A DNA stretch of 64,000 bases from Sambucus nigra (taxonomy: Eukaryota > Streptophyta > Magnoliopsida > Dipsacales > Adoxaceae), in the NCBI GenBank assembly GCA_949130495.1, contig OX422211.1:336320504-336384503 (forward strand), given 5' to 3'. Made by a program: the position numbers and the translations under genes. Of this stretch, positions 1 to 13,029 are shown piece after piece. Under the pieces are notes generated by a model. It was not told the origin of the DNA. It saw nothing but the letters and a program-made list of their open reading frames with translations, and did not search any database. Position 1 is the stretch's first letter, and each line of letters opens with the position of its first letter.

Positions 1-290
1 AAGAGGCATGGACCCCAATACTCTTGAGATAACCCAAAGAATCTAATCTTGACAATGGCAGTGGATGATACATGTTTGTTTGGGTGGAAATAAGGAGACC
101 ATTGAAAGGGCTTAAATAAACCAATTGATAGTTTATTGCAGCTTTTACCAATGTATGTAAGTACCCAATTATTATGGAGTTGGAAGACATTGGAAAAATG
201 ATCTTTTAAATCATCTAATTTCCATGGTCTATCACCATTGGCAAAACCAAGTCTGCCAATGAGGTTTGAGGAGCTGAACTTCTTTATAAA
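1..290 (-). pseudogene. DUF4283-like gag/ORF1 fragment
   Basis: On the minus strand one open frame runs from about 290 to the window edge. It reads LIGRLGF, then DRPWKLDDLK, then FHPNK, and ends near SQEYW. This order (LIGRL, a PWK.DLK helix, a W..F.P segment, then an RFFGLSQEYW-like stretch) fits the DUF4283 domain found in plant LINE-type and other retroelement nucleic-acid-binding proteins. The middle of the domain looks shortened: the usual segment between the glycine-rich turn and the tryptophan-proline part is missing. No start codon or zinc knuckle is in view because the window begins here. This is a family call by motif memory; a diverged host gene of the same domain family is possible. 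Confidence 0.5.
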
Positions 291-875
291 CATCATCAAG
301 AAGTTGAACTGCCATGATACAAGTAAGGTGCATACAAAGGAGGGATATATATAGAAGTTATAGGGGTTTGAGAGTAAGTTTTTTTACTGGAAAGGATTTC
401 AGTAAAAGAAGGTATTTTGGGTGACCATCATGAAAGTTGGAGAGGGGAGGTGATGGGGGACGATGCGAATCATCATAAAATGGGTTATGATCAAATTCCA
501 AGCAAGGAGGACATTTTTAATACATAACAAAGAGGAATAAATGTGTATTAGAAGGAGGGAGAGAAAGTTAGAGAGATGGAGGAGTTTCTCTCTTTAGAAC
601 CCATCTCCCCTTTTTCCCCCGAATGTGTTTTTCTTATGATGAAAACATATAACCTTGAAGTCTTGATTAAGTGTAATCATACTTAGGAATTTATGCTGAT
701 GACCAAACTTTTATTGGTCATAATAATAATTCAGAAATAAAAGGAAATTCCTGGTCTGACATTTGGAACAATAAGGAAGCTAATTGCATTAATTGAACTT
801 AAATTCTTAGAAAAATATGACCTCCAAACTTTAAATAAGATGGAAATAAAATTTGCAAGAAATAAAATAAACTTA
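291..875. other. no recognisable feature
   Basis: AT-rich sequence with a purine-rich patch near 540-590. I see no coding similarity, terminal repeat or RNA gene. Confidence 0.5.
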
Positions 876-1195
876 CAAGAAATAAAACTTCCTATGATTG
901 GTCACATTCTAGGACCTAGTGGTCTCCCTGCTCCCATTGTTTTCAAATGGTAGGCTCCTTGGAGATTGCCTTTAATAATATTGAATGGACCTTACCACTT
1001 AGGGCCTAACTTTCCATTTGATGGCTTCTTCATTCTATCGAGAATATAGTCTCTAACCTAGGACCTTCTTAAGTTGATGTCTTTGTTGTATTGCTTGGCC
1101 AACTATTATTAGTAGGAAGATACCTTGATCAAGGCTTGTTCCCTTCATTCATCAGTAAGGTTGAGCTCATTTCTTACGATTTCTCCATTTAATCA
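876..1195 (-). pseudogene. decayed Ty3/gypsy integrase C-terminal fragment
   Basis: The minus strand reads, in broken frames, a stretch alignable with the integrase tail of element E in this same window (34183-34497). Shared pieces are NELNLTDE, LAKQYNKDINLRRS, RDYILDRMK, SNGKLGPKW, GPFNIIKGNLQGAYHL. Several stops interrupt it. Integrase inserts retroelement cDNA into the host chromosome, and this tail is the DNA-binding C-terminal part. No active-site region is left. The fragment ends where the T-family LTR begins at about 1197, so it is probably the DNA into which T inserted. Confidence 0.75.
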
Positions 1196-1196
1196 T

Positions 1197-2505
1197 TGAT
1201 CAACAATATTCGCCGATAGCCGGCGTAAACTATATGTATGTAAAATATGTCGTTAGGTATTTATGCGAAATACAAACAAGGAACAAAACTTGGCACGCTA
1301 ACTATGGAGTTTATCGGCAAGTAGGGATTGAATCCACAAGGAATTACGGTTAGAATTCTATTCATTTATTACTTCTCAAATAAAAATGTTAAAGGTGATG
1401 AATGAGCAAATAATTAAACTAGGCGAGTAATGAAAATAGATTAACAAAACGAATAAAATTATAGATTGGGAATCGTATCCCTCACACAACTAAATATCAT
1501 AAACGGTTACATGCAAAGAAACACGTTAATATGATATAATCATTTGTAAAATTAATAAAACCAAGAGTTGTCACCCTCTAAATTCATATAAAATCTCAAT
1601 TTGAGTCTAAATCAATGAATATTCTCGGAATTACACATGAAAGGTTGTAAATATGGCGCATACGTGATATAGACCATTTTCTAGGAGCAATACAAAGAAC
1701 AATTAATCCATTGAAACCATTCTACACCCATCATACCATAGAAAAGAAACTAATTCACCCATGTGAGTATAACAATCTCAACTAAAGTTAAATCACCTAC
1801 AAAGCATGTAATACATGAAAGAAATTAATAAAGTAAGAAACCTAATAAATCAAAGAAATAACCTAATTATCAAAGCAAGAAATACCAAGAAGAAAGCTTG
1901 AATTAATTAGAGAAGAAAATGAAAAATAACATACAAAGGCCATAAATGACAAACCATGGTGGAAGGAGGAGAATATCCCCAAATCCTACTCCAAACCCTA
2001 AATTAAGAAGAAACCAAGATCAAAACAAGATATCTACCAAAAACTAATCCACTTGCTATTTATAGTAAGAGGATAACAAATCCAAGAGAAATAAATCAAA
2101 CAAAACAAATATCTTCAAAATATTGGCATCACCGATCGATCAAAATTAAAATTTCCCATTATCTTCCTTATATCGAAAATTGGAATCATCAATCGACCGA
2201 TCAATTTTTATCGGTCAATCAATACTTTGTTTCAAGCCCACACTTTTGCCTAAAAAATTAAGAAAATTTTCCTTAGGAAAATGATCATAACTCGTTCGTT
2301 AGGAACCAGATTGACGCACCGTCAATGGCTACATGAAGCTAACTCGAGGAGCTACAACTTCCGTGAAGAGTTTGGTCACGAAACTCGAACACTAAAATAA
2401 CTAAAATGCTCCCAAACTTGCATACTGGGTTGAAACTTTCCCGAAAAGCACTAATTGCACAATTAAGTGTTCCAATACCTACAAAATCCCAAATAGACCT
2501 TGCAA

Positions 2506-2565
<60 letters not shown>

Positions 2566-2676
2566 GAAAACAAAGGTTATAAAGTATATGAGCTTAAATA
2601 GGGGAAGTAATGGACCCAGTTGTGCTAGAATGCATAAGTAAAATGGGCGGTAATCTACAATATTCGTAACGTATCA
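1197..2676 (-). mobile_element. LTR of retrotransposon family T (copy 1)
   Basis: A stretch of about 1.48 kb, collinear with the solo LTR at 27479-29019. Shared landmarks are a CCCTCAC block near 1480, a GTTGTCAC block near 1567, and a cluster of GATCGATC-like palindromes near 2130-2225. It opens TGATCAAC and closes GTATCA. On the minus strand the preceding base run is a purine tract ending GGGGGTG, then TGATAC, as expected for a polypurine tract joined to a 3' LTR. The element therefore points left and its interior lies to the right. No matching target duplication is visible on the left. Confidence 0.7.
2509..2563. repeat. (TA)n microsatellite
   Basis: About 27 AT dinucleotides inside the T-family LTR; absent from the second T copy. 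Confidence 0.95.
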
Positions 2677-2690
2677 CACCCCCTAACTTA
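2677..2690 (-). other. polypurine tract of element T
   Basis: On the minus strand CTAAGTTAGGGGGTG directly precedes the LTR start TGATAC. This is the expected plus-strand priming site of an LTR retrotransposon. Confidence 0.55.
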
Positions 2691-5600
2691 GACATTTCTA
2701 GCCCATAGTGATGAAACAAAATAAGAAACATCAAAACAAAGAGGTAAGAAAAAAAATACGTGCATGGAAAAGTGCCACTTTCGCGAGCTCATGGTTGCAT
2801 TAAGCAAATGCAACAAGTCGTTAAACTCCTAGGTTACCCAAGTGGATGAGTGTTGTCTCATTAGGGGTTTTAGGGATGAAACTCACAAATAAAAATTTCC
2901 TCAAAACATCCCCAAACACCCAATCTGACAAACTCAACAAAAAAAATATTTTAACATATAATTAACAAAACAAATGAGAATTTTTCCCAATAATCCTAAA
3001 TTATCAACATTAAGAGAATAACTTCATAGAATTAAAACCTTAAATGTGGGTGGTTTGCGTTCACATGAAAAATGTTTGATTCGGTAAAAATGTCCATAAA
3101 ACGGATAAAACATGCTTTCATTCAAACCTCTCCAAATATTACATTAAATAAATAAAAGCACTAGGAATGAGGTGTAATATACAGTACATGAAGGCATAAT
3201 GAGTAAATATAAATGGAAGCAAGGCTGCACACATGTCATCAATGAAGAATGATATATATAAAGTCATGAAAGGATACTGCTCATTAAGGAAGGTGAATCG
3301 TACTTTAGCTGATTATCGCAACTATTTTGACTTTTGAATCAAAATATTTTATTCCATGTAGGAATTTAAAGGGTTATAAAATTAGTTTAGATTTGAGGTT
3401 ATGAAAGAAAGAAAATATTTACAAATTCAATGTGTTCGGGGAGAAAACTTGGAAAATGGACAATTTGTGGGCAATTTTTAAATTGGAATATAATTACCAT
3501 AAAAGAAATGGATGTAATAATGGAGTAAGACTATTATTATTATTCTCTAACTAACAATGGGATTCTTATTTTTTTCAATCTTCTTTTTCTTTTTCACTTT
3601 TGTGTTGTTTTCTTTTTTTCTTTGGTTTTTTCACTTATTTTTCCTTGGATTCTCTTTGTTTTATTTTATCGAGAATAAAAGTCACCCCATATGCTTAATT
3701 GCAACCACGAAACAAAAATGTCCTTAAATCTCAAGTGTAGTTTCAAATAATGGTATGGAAGTTATAAATATGATTTAAAACTGCAATGTGGAGTTGGTCA
3801 TGAGATTTTGGATTATGAAATGAAAAGTTTATATTTAGGATCAAAGGGGTTAATGAGGGGAATAATTAGGATGAGGTCAAGGTCAATATGGATTAACAGA
3901 CAAAAAGGTCCTATGATTATTTCCTAAAATTTACTTAATTCTCAAGTCAAAATAATTATAAAAATAATTCTGAAGTAATTTTTTTTATTATGAACTCAAT
4001 TAATGAATATTCAAAGAAACAATAATGAGATTACTGATGACTTTAAACTTTTCAAGGAGGTAAAATTAATGTATATACACTCACAAACGAATAAAAACTC
4101 AAAGCTCGATCAGTTTTAGTGTACACAAAGCAACAAAAGATTACCAAGTTATAATTGTCCTACCGAATCATTTATAAGATATGATCAAGTTCTCATGGGG
4201 TTTCAAGGTTTAATTCATGCATTTATTCCCAATATTGAATAATTTAAGGATTAAAATTTAATTACATGAAAGTAATAGAAAATTCATTATTGAATTAGCA
4301 TTTGGATAGCGTAATTATTAAATTTATCAAGGAAATTAGGGGAAAAGGCCCATGAAAGAAAAATGTTTTTGATTTTTTTAAATAAATAAATACATGCATT
4401 AATAATAAGTAAATAAAAATTGAGATAAATAATCACACCCCTCACTTGAATCACACAATGTCATTAATGTAATTAAATACATTATGAAAAATACAGGGAT
4501 AGAAATAAATCACCCTAATTTGGAGCGATCCCCGAGGTAGTCAATGTGAGCCCTGTACAAACAAAAGAAAAAAAGAATATACACAATGGGTTCAAGTTAA
4601 AGAAATTATGTCATAAGTTACAATAATATAGAGGGGATGAAGTGCACATACTAGTTAATTGATGTTGAACATTTTATCTTATAAAAATTGGAGTTCTTGA
4701 ATCTCAAAAGCTAATTGTTCAACCGCAAAATACATCGCCATATTAAATTTCATAATTTCACAAAATAAACTTAATATAGTCAATACAAAAACCAAACCAT
4801 CCTAAACAAATAATAAAACAAAGATACAAAATTGAAATCCAAAATCATAATAGAAGAAAAAAATCAAAAACAAAAACCACCAGAGGGTCTCGGTGCATCA
4901 GGATCGGTTGGAGTGTACAAATTTTGATAATATGGTGGTATCTGTGCATCCTGTCCCCACTAGAATGTATAAGGATCGCGAATCATCGAATGTATAATGT
5001 TGTAGTCTCACTGGTAGTTAGCCTAAAGTGCATCAAATATGCAGTCAATATGCAACTCCATCTCCGCGAAATGAGCATCAAGGGACGCGTAATCATCCTG
5101 GTTGCTTTGGCCATGCTCGGCCTCTCTTATCTCTACCTCCTCATTAGTGGACATTGATATAGTGTAGGAGTTAAGGTAAATCCTAAATGCCAACCGCCTT
5201 GAACACCTTATTATATATCCAAACTTTGCTCGGTGATAAAGTTTGGATCAATGTGTTGGGAGAAAAATACTCGAACTTGAAAAAATCATTAGGGTTGTCT
5301 ACACCACCCATATATTGAGCCAAAACTTCCTTTGTGAATGGTATTTACTCCCCTCACCATGGCCTCTAATGAAACTATTTTACCTTCCATGCAAACCAAG
5401 GATGCATCGAACATCCAAACTCATTCTTCATTGATTGGACCATTTGTCACGAGAAAGGGCTCCGAGTTATGGTAATGGAGAAGAACACGACATTCGATGG
5501 TCAACTTATCCAGGTTCTAAGTGCACTTGTAGGCCAATGACCTTCGCTTGTTATGAAAGTATGATTGTAACCAATTATGTTACCGTTAACAATGAAACCT

Positions 5601-6036
5601 TCAAATCCTCTTGAGGGCACAAACTTAGTTGTACTATACTTTTTTATTTTGGTCATTTCAACCTACAAAATAATAATTAAGCACAACAATATAAACTATC
5701 AATCATAATTAAGAGTTATGAAGTCAAGAAGTTAAAATTATGTGTGAGAGTGTGTGAAAACAAGTAAAAACATATCATATTATGACAAAATTTCTCAGAT
5801 GGTGACAACAAATGAAAATTGTGCAAGTGTATGCTAAACACGATGAATACAAATGGTTTAGGCATTTTAACAAACAATTAGTGTGCACAATGTGATAAAG
5901 TGGGGAGGGTGAAATTTAAACCAAGAACCAATCCTTAACCATGAACAACTCAGTATTTCAGTTACAATGTGTTCAGAAATGAGTTTTTGCGAACAATATA
6001 ACATTTCTAATATGTAAAACCTGTTGGAACAATTTT
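2691..6036 (-). other. unresolved interior of element T or older repeat
   Basis: AT-rich DNA lying behind the polypurine tract, so by position the 3' part of the T interior on the minus strand. A pyrimidine-rich tract sits at 3560-3660. The stretch 4880-5640 has a more gene-like base composition; in minus-strand frames I can read short open pieces, but stops break them and I recognise no domain. No reverse transcriptase, integrase or gag motif is visible. Its right edge is where the copia LTR starts. Confidence 0.4.
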
Positions 6037-7410
6037 CAGAATGTTTGTAAGTGATTCAATGGACTGATTTGTATAATAAATTGACTCACACACAAATCCA
6101 ATTTTTATCAAATTTCATCTTTAATTAAATTAGGTGTGCATACAAGATGTTTCAAATTTCCATTTAAATAAACTAAGGAAGAAGTTAACATACGTGATAA
6201 GGAAAAATCCCTAAGAAGGGGAAAACCATATATTTAGCACTATCGTAAGTTTTGAACAACAATCAACTTATAAAAACTTAGACAATAAAAATGAGACGTG
6301 CAAAGTCTTCAAAACTTGAATAAAATATGACTCAGATCAAGAGTCGTTCACAGGTAGCGGTTTACCTTTAGTATCCAACGATCATCCTTGTCATCTTTAG
6401 CAGTGAAAACCTAGTATCAGGATTTAGCTGTAGATATTTCTCTCTATAAAGGTTTTTCAGCAAGAAACCTTCTTTGTGAGTTGATAATTTGATCTAAATT
6501 ACTCCAAGGGGTTTGGAATGTTTACGGAGGTGTTTGATCACAAAAAAGAACTCAAAAGAGGTTTTTTTATTTATGAAAAGACTTCTTCAGAAGTCTAACC
6601 ACATTCATCTTATCTATAAGAAGGTTGGTTAAAATAGGATACATATAAAAGATTTGGATCAGATCTCATTGAAAACAAAAAAAATTATCGGTCGTTTGAA
6701 CGAAATTGTACCTTGTTTGAACAACACCATCTTATTAGAACATCTTCGAATGACAACTTCGAATGACATTCTAGAGAACAAACAAAAATGCTTCATTCGG
6801 AGTAAAATTAAACTCGTTCGAACGATGGTCAATATCATTTGAACGACTACAAATCTCGTTCAAATGAGGCATCATTTTTCAAAAATATTTTTCTATAAAA
6901 AAATCAAATGCCTTTTTATAAAAAGGATCCTCTTTAAAAATTCTTAAACCCCGAAAATAATTAACAAACCATTTTACCAGTCAATACCATGACTTCTTCC
7001 AGTAATGTTGAGACAAATGATTCTTCCAATGTTAAATGTCGTCAACTTTATCTTCGAGTCCCGAGAAGTCTTGTAGCGACAGTTTTTGTGTAATGGAATA
7101 TGCCAAAATAAAAATAAAACATGAGTGATTCAAAAAATTTCTCTTATAAATCACTCCCTTGGACTATTCCAATACAAACCACAACCGAAGCCAAATTGTA
7201 TCCTAACGACTTAAAATAATAAATACCCTCCTAAATAAAAAAATGAAAAGTAATATATGTTCAAGACTTCAAATGGAACAGATCTTACCTCTTGGATAGA
7301 TTTGTTTTTATCTTGTGTGGGTCCAAGTGATCATTATCTGGGCAGAACTTCCTACACACATGAGACAAATAAGATACCATGATGCATACGAATTTTAAAC
7401 AGAAAATAAA
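6037..7410 (-). mobile_element. copia array: left (3') LTR of copy A
   Basis: About 1.37 kb. It aligns along its length with 43449-45413, once the MITE there is removed, which gives the same length. Landmarks in both are a TAATAAATTG block, ATTAGGTGTGCATACAAGATG, CTATCGTAAG and ATGATGCATACGA. In minus orientation it is preceded by GAGGGAAAG, a worn version of the AAGGGGGAG purine tract seen in the other copy. The exact left end is uncertain. Lineage (SIRE-like Ty1/copia) is inferred from the linked gag. Confidence 0.65.
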
Positions 7411-8889
7411 ACTTTCCCTCAATTTGTTCTCCCCATTTTTGTCAGTAATAGACAATGGAGTCAAAACTAAACATGAAATATTTGCATCACATGAAGAAGT
7501 AAGATGTCATCACAAGAATAATGAAGAATTCATAAGTAATCATAATCTCAAAAGGAAGTTTTAAACAACCATTTTTGACAATTTTCCATTTTTTCAAATA
7601 TAAAGAATAAATGTACAAATACAACACATCATGGAATAACACTAAAATATTCGAATCATGAATGTGGAATGAAATTGTGTGAACATTTTTCATAGGAAAA
7701 TAAACATAAACATTCATAACAAGTGTTCCCGAAGTCATGAGACACTCCTAATGAAAGAACTCAAAGTCTACCTTAGGTGTAAAAGAAGATCGACTCAACT
7801 TAATCAACATGCCATGAACATAAACGAATCTCACACCAATAATGCAAAATAATGAAATGTTCGGAAAGTTCATTGTGCAAAACCATTGATCATCGACTTT
7901 AACTCCCTTAAAATCTCTCATATATAAGAATTAACTCTCAATTATTTTGAAGAAATTATAGGGCTCATATGCAGTGAAGCATCAATAAATCTAAAAAAAA
8001 ATTCCTGACACTTCTATCTTTATATGCCTCTAATATGTTTAAGCTCTTTTTTGCAAATGACAGCTTTTAATGCAAAGAATAGTTTTATGTTTTGTAGCCC
8101 CTTTCCATTGCTTAACATATAACAATATTTCCCAAAAAAAAATGAAATTCGGGCAATGTTTCTTATAAGTACAACTTATCTCTTTTCAAATTTTGATCGT
8201 CATTAAGTAGAATTGAGATGAGAACATCATATTCGAAAAATGATAGGTAGGCACAATGTTCAAAACAGTTCGTGAAACAAAGTCAACGTAATCAATCCAC
8301 ACATTATTAAGCACACTATTGAAACAAAGTCAGGTCTCAAAACACTATGAAAATGTCATGTGGATGAATGGAATGAACGGGTGATCCAAATATCATAAAT
8401 GTTCATCCATATATGGTGAAAAAGAAAATACAAAACGTGTTTTGTCTTTTTCAAAATATTTATCAAAAATAAAATATTTTTCACTTTTTCTTGTTATTAA
8501 AACCAAAAATCTTTTTGTATTTTCAAAATTTTTCCAAAAAAACAAAGCTCTTTTTTATTTTTCCAAAAAATATATAAAAAATAAAGCATATAAATATACA
8601 ACGATAATACAATGTAGCAATAGGAATATAAGATGAGAACATGATAAACATCCTAAACTAGATATAAGTCTCAAACTCAATCATTGGGCCCGAATTTCTC
8701 CATAAGATATGACTTCCTACGAAATTCCTCCATTAAACATTGTGAAGTCTTAACTAGATATTCAACTTGCTCTCGAAAACTAGTAAAATATCTACAATGA
8801 TGTGCGGGAGCTTGTGGGGTAACATCTATGGGAGTGAATGCGGGAACCTATGAGGAACTCATATGGGAACATAACGAGGAACACGCATA
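7411..8889 (-). other. copia A region between gag and 3' LTR
   Basis: Collinear with 45414-46036 plus 55556-56480 of copy B. In the usual copia plan pol would lie here, yet I see no protease, integrase, reverse transcriptase or RNase H motif in either copy. Short AT-rich reading frames are present but broken by stops at the same places in A and B. The array therefore looks like a gag-only, pol-less derivative. Confidence 0.55.
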
Positions 8890-9396
8890 TGAGAGACTCT
8901 CCCTATCTTAAAACATAACTCTCTAAGGTGACCTCTTTGTTTACAATGGGAACAAACATAAATAGGTTTGCGACCACCTTGCTCAAAATGTCTAAGATGA
9001 GCTCCCCAGGTAGGTTAAGATGAGGGCCATGAATATCCAACACAAATTCGAGAACCGAATCGGGTGCAGAATGGGAAGTGGATGCACCGTCATAATCTAT
9101 TCCTTGCCTCTCAATATTACCTAACGTGGGACCAAGGAGCATCATTCTAACCTTCTTATATGTGTCCTCTAAAGTGACATTGACCGTTGGAGCACATTCG
9201 AGATCACTTTCGAGTTGGAATACACGATCTTTAAGTTTCTTATGAGTCTCGAATGAAGATTGAAGATCTTTCATATGACTATCCACGGTGTTGATCAAAT
9301 CGGTATTCACCCTACTTAAAATAATCAACTGCTCACACAAAGAAATTTCAGCTTCTCGAGTTGACTCACCGATGCCTCACACTATTTCAAGACTTT
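8890..9396 (-). pseudogene. copia gag, C-terminal half (copy A)
   Basis: This is the second half of a minus-strand gag whose first half lies at 41971-43167; element X split it, leaving ACTTT on both sides. From the break it encodes a coiled-coil stretch (SRVNTDLINTVDSHMKDL, then KKLKDRVFQLESDLE). Next comes MMLLGPTLG, then the lineage-typical YDGAST with VLEFV. In a shifted frame follows an intact zinc knuckle, CSHCKQRGHLRELC (C-X2-C-X4-H-X4-C, near 8950). At least one frameshift separates coiled coil and knuckle. Gag packages element RNA in cytoplasmic particles. A two-knuckle gag with coiled coil is known from SIRE-type copia elements; element C at 58136-60213 has the same order. Confidence 0.8.
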
Positions 9397-9856
9397 TATA
9401 ATACCCCGTGCTTTTGAGGAATATGAATTTAATTAATTTAGGAGAAATAAAATATATTTAAATTGGAGAAATTTTAAATTTGGCAAAGGAGGTCAAAATT
9501 TGAGGATGTTATAAAGTATTTTGGATGACGATTCTGAGTGCGCGGTTGATCCCGGATGGGTTGAGAAAATCAAAATGATTGTCCTCGAGTCATATTTCGA
9601 TTCCGAAATATTTTAAGTTAGTTTGACTCAAATTCGAGTAAACGAGTCATTTAAAGTGTGTATTATCATTTAAAGTCGGGTATGTTGGAACTAAGGCTTA
9701 AAAGGCCTATGTGAGATAACAATCTCATTTTTGAGATTGAGAAAACCTTAGAGAGAGAGATATAGAAGAAGAAAGGAAGAAGAGAAAGAGGAGAAAAGCT
9801 TTGAGATTCCGGCCAACACGCAATTTCGAGGAAGATTCAACCTCTACAACTTCGAG

Positions 9857-9874
9857 GCAAGTTATTAAACTTGC
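9857..9874 (+). other. perfect short hairpin in X LTR
   Basis: GCAAGTT, loop ATTA, then AACTTGC. It lies just after a GA-rich tract and a GATTCCGGCC block. The same position in Y has GCAAGT, loop GTTT, ACTTGC on the element strand (49096-49111 and 54958-54973). Confidence 0.7.
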
Positions 9875-10148
9875 TAAATAATCTATGTGTGTATTTTATT
9901 TCATGATTTGTAGATAAAAGTATGGGTTATGGGTTTATATGTCAAAATTTAGATTTTTGGTAAAATCTTGCATTTGAGATGTGTATATGGATTTGTGGTT
10001 GTATAATTAGTTGGGTTGATTTATATTATGAGTTTCAATGTTAGAAACATGATTGGGTTAAAGATTGAGGGTTAGATGATGATATATTGTGTTTTTGGAG
10101 AGTTAGGTTTCATTCGAAATCAAGAAGGGCCGAAATATCTTGTATGGC

Positions 10149-10262
10149 CGGTCGACCGCGACCAGGAAGCCAGTCGACCGCGCTGAAGGGAAAAGCCTAT
10201 TGCTTCCTTTGTAAGCCAAATTCCAGAATCGCGATTGACCGGGGGTCAGGGGCCGGTCGGAC
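10149..10262 (+). repeat. palindrome cluster in X 5' LTR
   Basis: CGGTCGACCG, AGTCGACCG, CGCGATTGACCGG and GCCGGTCGG lie within 115 bp, two before and two after a spacer containing AAATTCCAGA. The 3' LTR equivalent is 27188-27315. Confidence 0.7.
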
Positions 10263-10892
10263 AGTACTCTATTTTTAGCCCAAGAATGGGATCTTCTTTC
10301 TACCCCTTTTTTTTTAGGTCTAAAACTTAGGGACCTTATTAGTTAATGTATTATATAGGGTTAGGGTATAATATCAAGAGATTGAGATCTTAAGATAGTG
10401 ATGCGGTATTCGGGCCTACTTTAGGGATGGCTTACGAGGGTATGGTGCCTCTTTTATGCAGGAAGCGATTATTGGACTAAAAGATAGTTGGATTACATAA
10501 ATTTGATTGTGGTGAACTATCATGAAGTGGTTTTACGTTATAGAGATAGTCCCTTTTTACTTGTGTGCTTTTGAAGACTAGTGGTATGACAACATGCGTT
10601 TTAGTATATCACTGACTAGAATAAGTTATGTTTACACTTATAGTCGAGATAATTATATATATCGGTATGCATCTGGATATAGATGGTATGTGTGTGATGA
10701 TTAATACATACATTCGATTTTGGAGATAGTATCCTTAGTGTTGGATGTATTGAGAGACTATTCATATCATAGGTGAATTGGATGAATATTCTCAAGTGAG
10801 GGATCATATGATATAATGAGAATTATATACAGATATAGCCGAGATTATTACTTTCATACATACGGACGAGAGATAGTATGTACATATATAGA

Positions 10893-10962
<70 letters not shown>
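10893..10962. repeat. (TG)n microsatellite
   Basis: Nearly uninterrupted TG repeats with one TA break, inside the X 5' LTR. In the 3' LTR the matching TG/TA tract is where element E inserted. Confidence 0.95.
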
Positions 10963-10965
<3 letters not shown>

Positions 10966-11555
10966 ATATGGCGTGAATGTATACACCTTGTGTGATGGTT
11001 TGTATATATAATGTGATTGCATATATATATAGTGTGAATGATATATATATATATATACTTATGGTGTGAGAATACCTAGCACATGCTATCATGGGAAGTT
11101 GCACGATGTGGGTGAGGCCCTTGGCTTGAGGAGCAGGGAGCGTATAGTCCCCGGGTCATAGTCGTCCATTATTTATTTCGTGATTTTTTATTCTAAGTGA
11201 GAAGTCTTGGGTATGGTTCGTTCTCACTTTTAGGTTAGGAACTATGACCACTTCCCATACATTGCGATTTGGTTTTTACCAAGTTGGTGTGATCTAGTCC
11301 GACCGCTGGTAACCCGGGTCAAAATGAGTTATTCCTGGAAGATGATAGCATTGTGATGTGTATTTTTATATCCTATAAGTGATTATGTTTTGGGATATTT
11401 TAAGTACATGTTATGTTTGCATGTTCAATAGGTTGAATGACTATGTATTATAACTAGGATAGTGTTATGTATCCTATAAGTAATTGTAACATGGGTGTGT
11501 TTAAGTACACGATAAATATGATTTGTGTGCGTGCTTATTAGGGTTGGACTATTAT

Positions 11556-11830
11556 CACTACTAGAAATAGACATTTTTATGATGGTAAAAAGGGTCATAA
11601 AAGGTTATTTATGACGGTTTTCAAAGCTTTAAAAACTGTCATAATGTTGTGTGTCATAATAAATTGGTGTTGACAAAACTGTCATAACAAACCATCCTAT
11701 TACGACAGTTTTTCGTACAAACCGTCATTAACAATAATGTTGTGTGTTGTAATAAAATTGGTGTTGAAAAAAATGTCATAACAAACCATCCTATTACGAC
11801 AGTTTTTCGTACAAACCATCATAAAAGGTA
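11556..11830 (+). repeat. CACTA left terminal and subterminal repeats
   Basis: After the terminal repeat come direct and inverted copies of short motifs: TATGACGGTTTT, CTGTCATAA, TACGACAGTTTTTCGTAC (twice, near 11700 and 11800). In known CACTA elements such subterminal repeats bind the TNPA-type protein. Confidence 0.8.
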
Positions 11831-12408
11831 CCTATTACGATGATTAATTTGTTAATTATAATTGCAATGTACATAAAACAGTCCTAAAATATACCCATTT
11901 TTATATGTGAACTGTAAACCATCACAAAAGTTTTTTTTCGTTCTTTTTTTTGCATTGTACTATTCAAATATCCCAAACATGTAATGCATCAAACTACGAT
12001 TTGCGAATTCAAAGCACAAATTTCCATACTCAAAGTAGCAAATTCCAAGTACCAATATGACTTGAAAAATAAGTATAAAAATTGTCATTAATATTTGAAA
12101 TTAAAAAAAAATGTATACACCAACAATTTCCCAATTGACTTCTAGACAACTCATAAACAAAAAGATATCTAAAACGACCTATACTATAAACATAAAAACT
12201 AGAAAATTAAACTGCAACATTAGCTCCATTCGTGTAGCATGAAAACCCAATTTAGCAACAGTTACATCGGATAAGCAATAGGTAACAACGGGATCGATAT
12301 CTGAACAAAAGAAGGAAACAAATAGCAGTTAACAACTAAAACAGATTAACCATATAAATAATATAGCTCAAATAATAATGATATTCTAATATAATATCAA
12401 GCATCAAA

Positions 12409-13020
12409 AAATGAACATTTGCATAATTTTAAAGTTAATTTTTACTTCATTCTTTATAAAGGCGTGGGAGAGATAAATGGGAAAAGTATCATGAAAATTT
12501 CAGCAGAATTTCCTTTGTTTTTTAATAATCCAAAATAATGACATTTTTAACCAACCACCATATAAAGCCCAATATGTGCATTCACCATCATTAATAATAT
12601 AAAGCCCACCCCGCGCATGTAGCATCAACAACAACAACAACAATATAAATCCCACCCCGAGCATCATTCATTATCAATAATAATAAAATAAATTTCACCC
12701 TAGACATTCACAATCAACAACAATATAGAGGCCCAAACGGACATCACAATTAAACATTTGCATAATCTCAAAGTTAATTTTTACTTCATTCTTTTTTAAC
12801 GCGGGGAAGAGATAAATGGGGATGGTTTAGTAAAAATTTCGGCAGAGTTTCCTTTATATTTTTAATAATACAAAATTAAACATGACTTGCTTAACCAACA
12901 ATAATATAAAGCGCAACCTAGGCATTCACCATCAACAAAATAAAGCCCACCCCGAGCATTCAACATCATCATCAACAACAACGATAATATAAATCTCACC
13001 CCGTCCATTCACAAACAACA
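12409..13020. repeat. imperfect tandem duplication (about 340 bp) with CATCAACAAC repeats
   Basis: 12409-12600 and 12749-12940 share AACATTTGCATAAT, TTTTTACTTCATTC, GAGATAAATGGG and CAGA(A/G)TTTCCTTT blocks in the same order. Each is followed by copies of a CAACAACAAC-AATATAAA-CCCACCCCG unit, about five in total. Confidence 0.7.
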
Positions 13021-13029
13021 TTAATCTTG

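Noticed and set aside
4924..5434. Small plus-strand frames in the gene-like patch
   Set aside because: Short, overlapping a region with better minus-strand continuity, and no recognisable motif.
10804..11104. Open frames of alternating Thr/His and similar residues
   Set aside because: Pure translation of the TG microsatellite.
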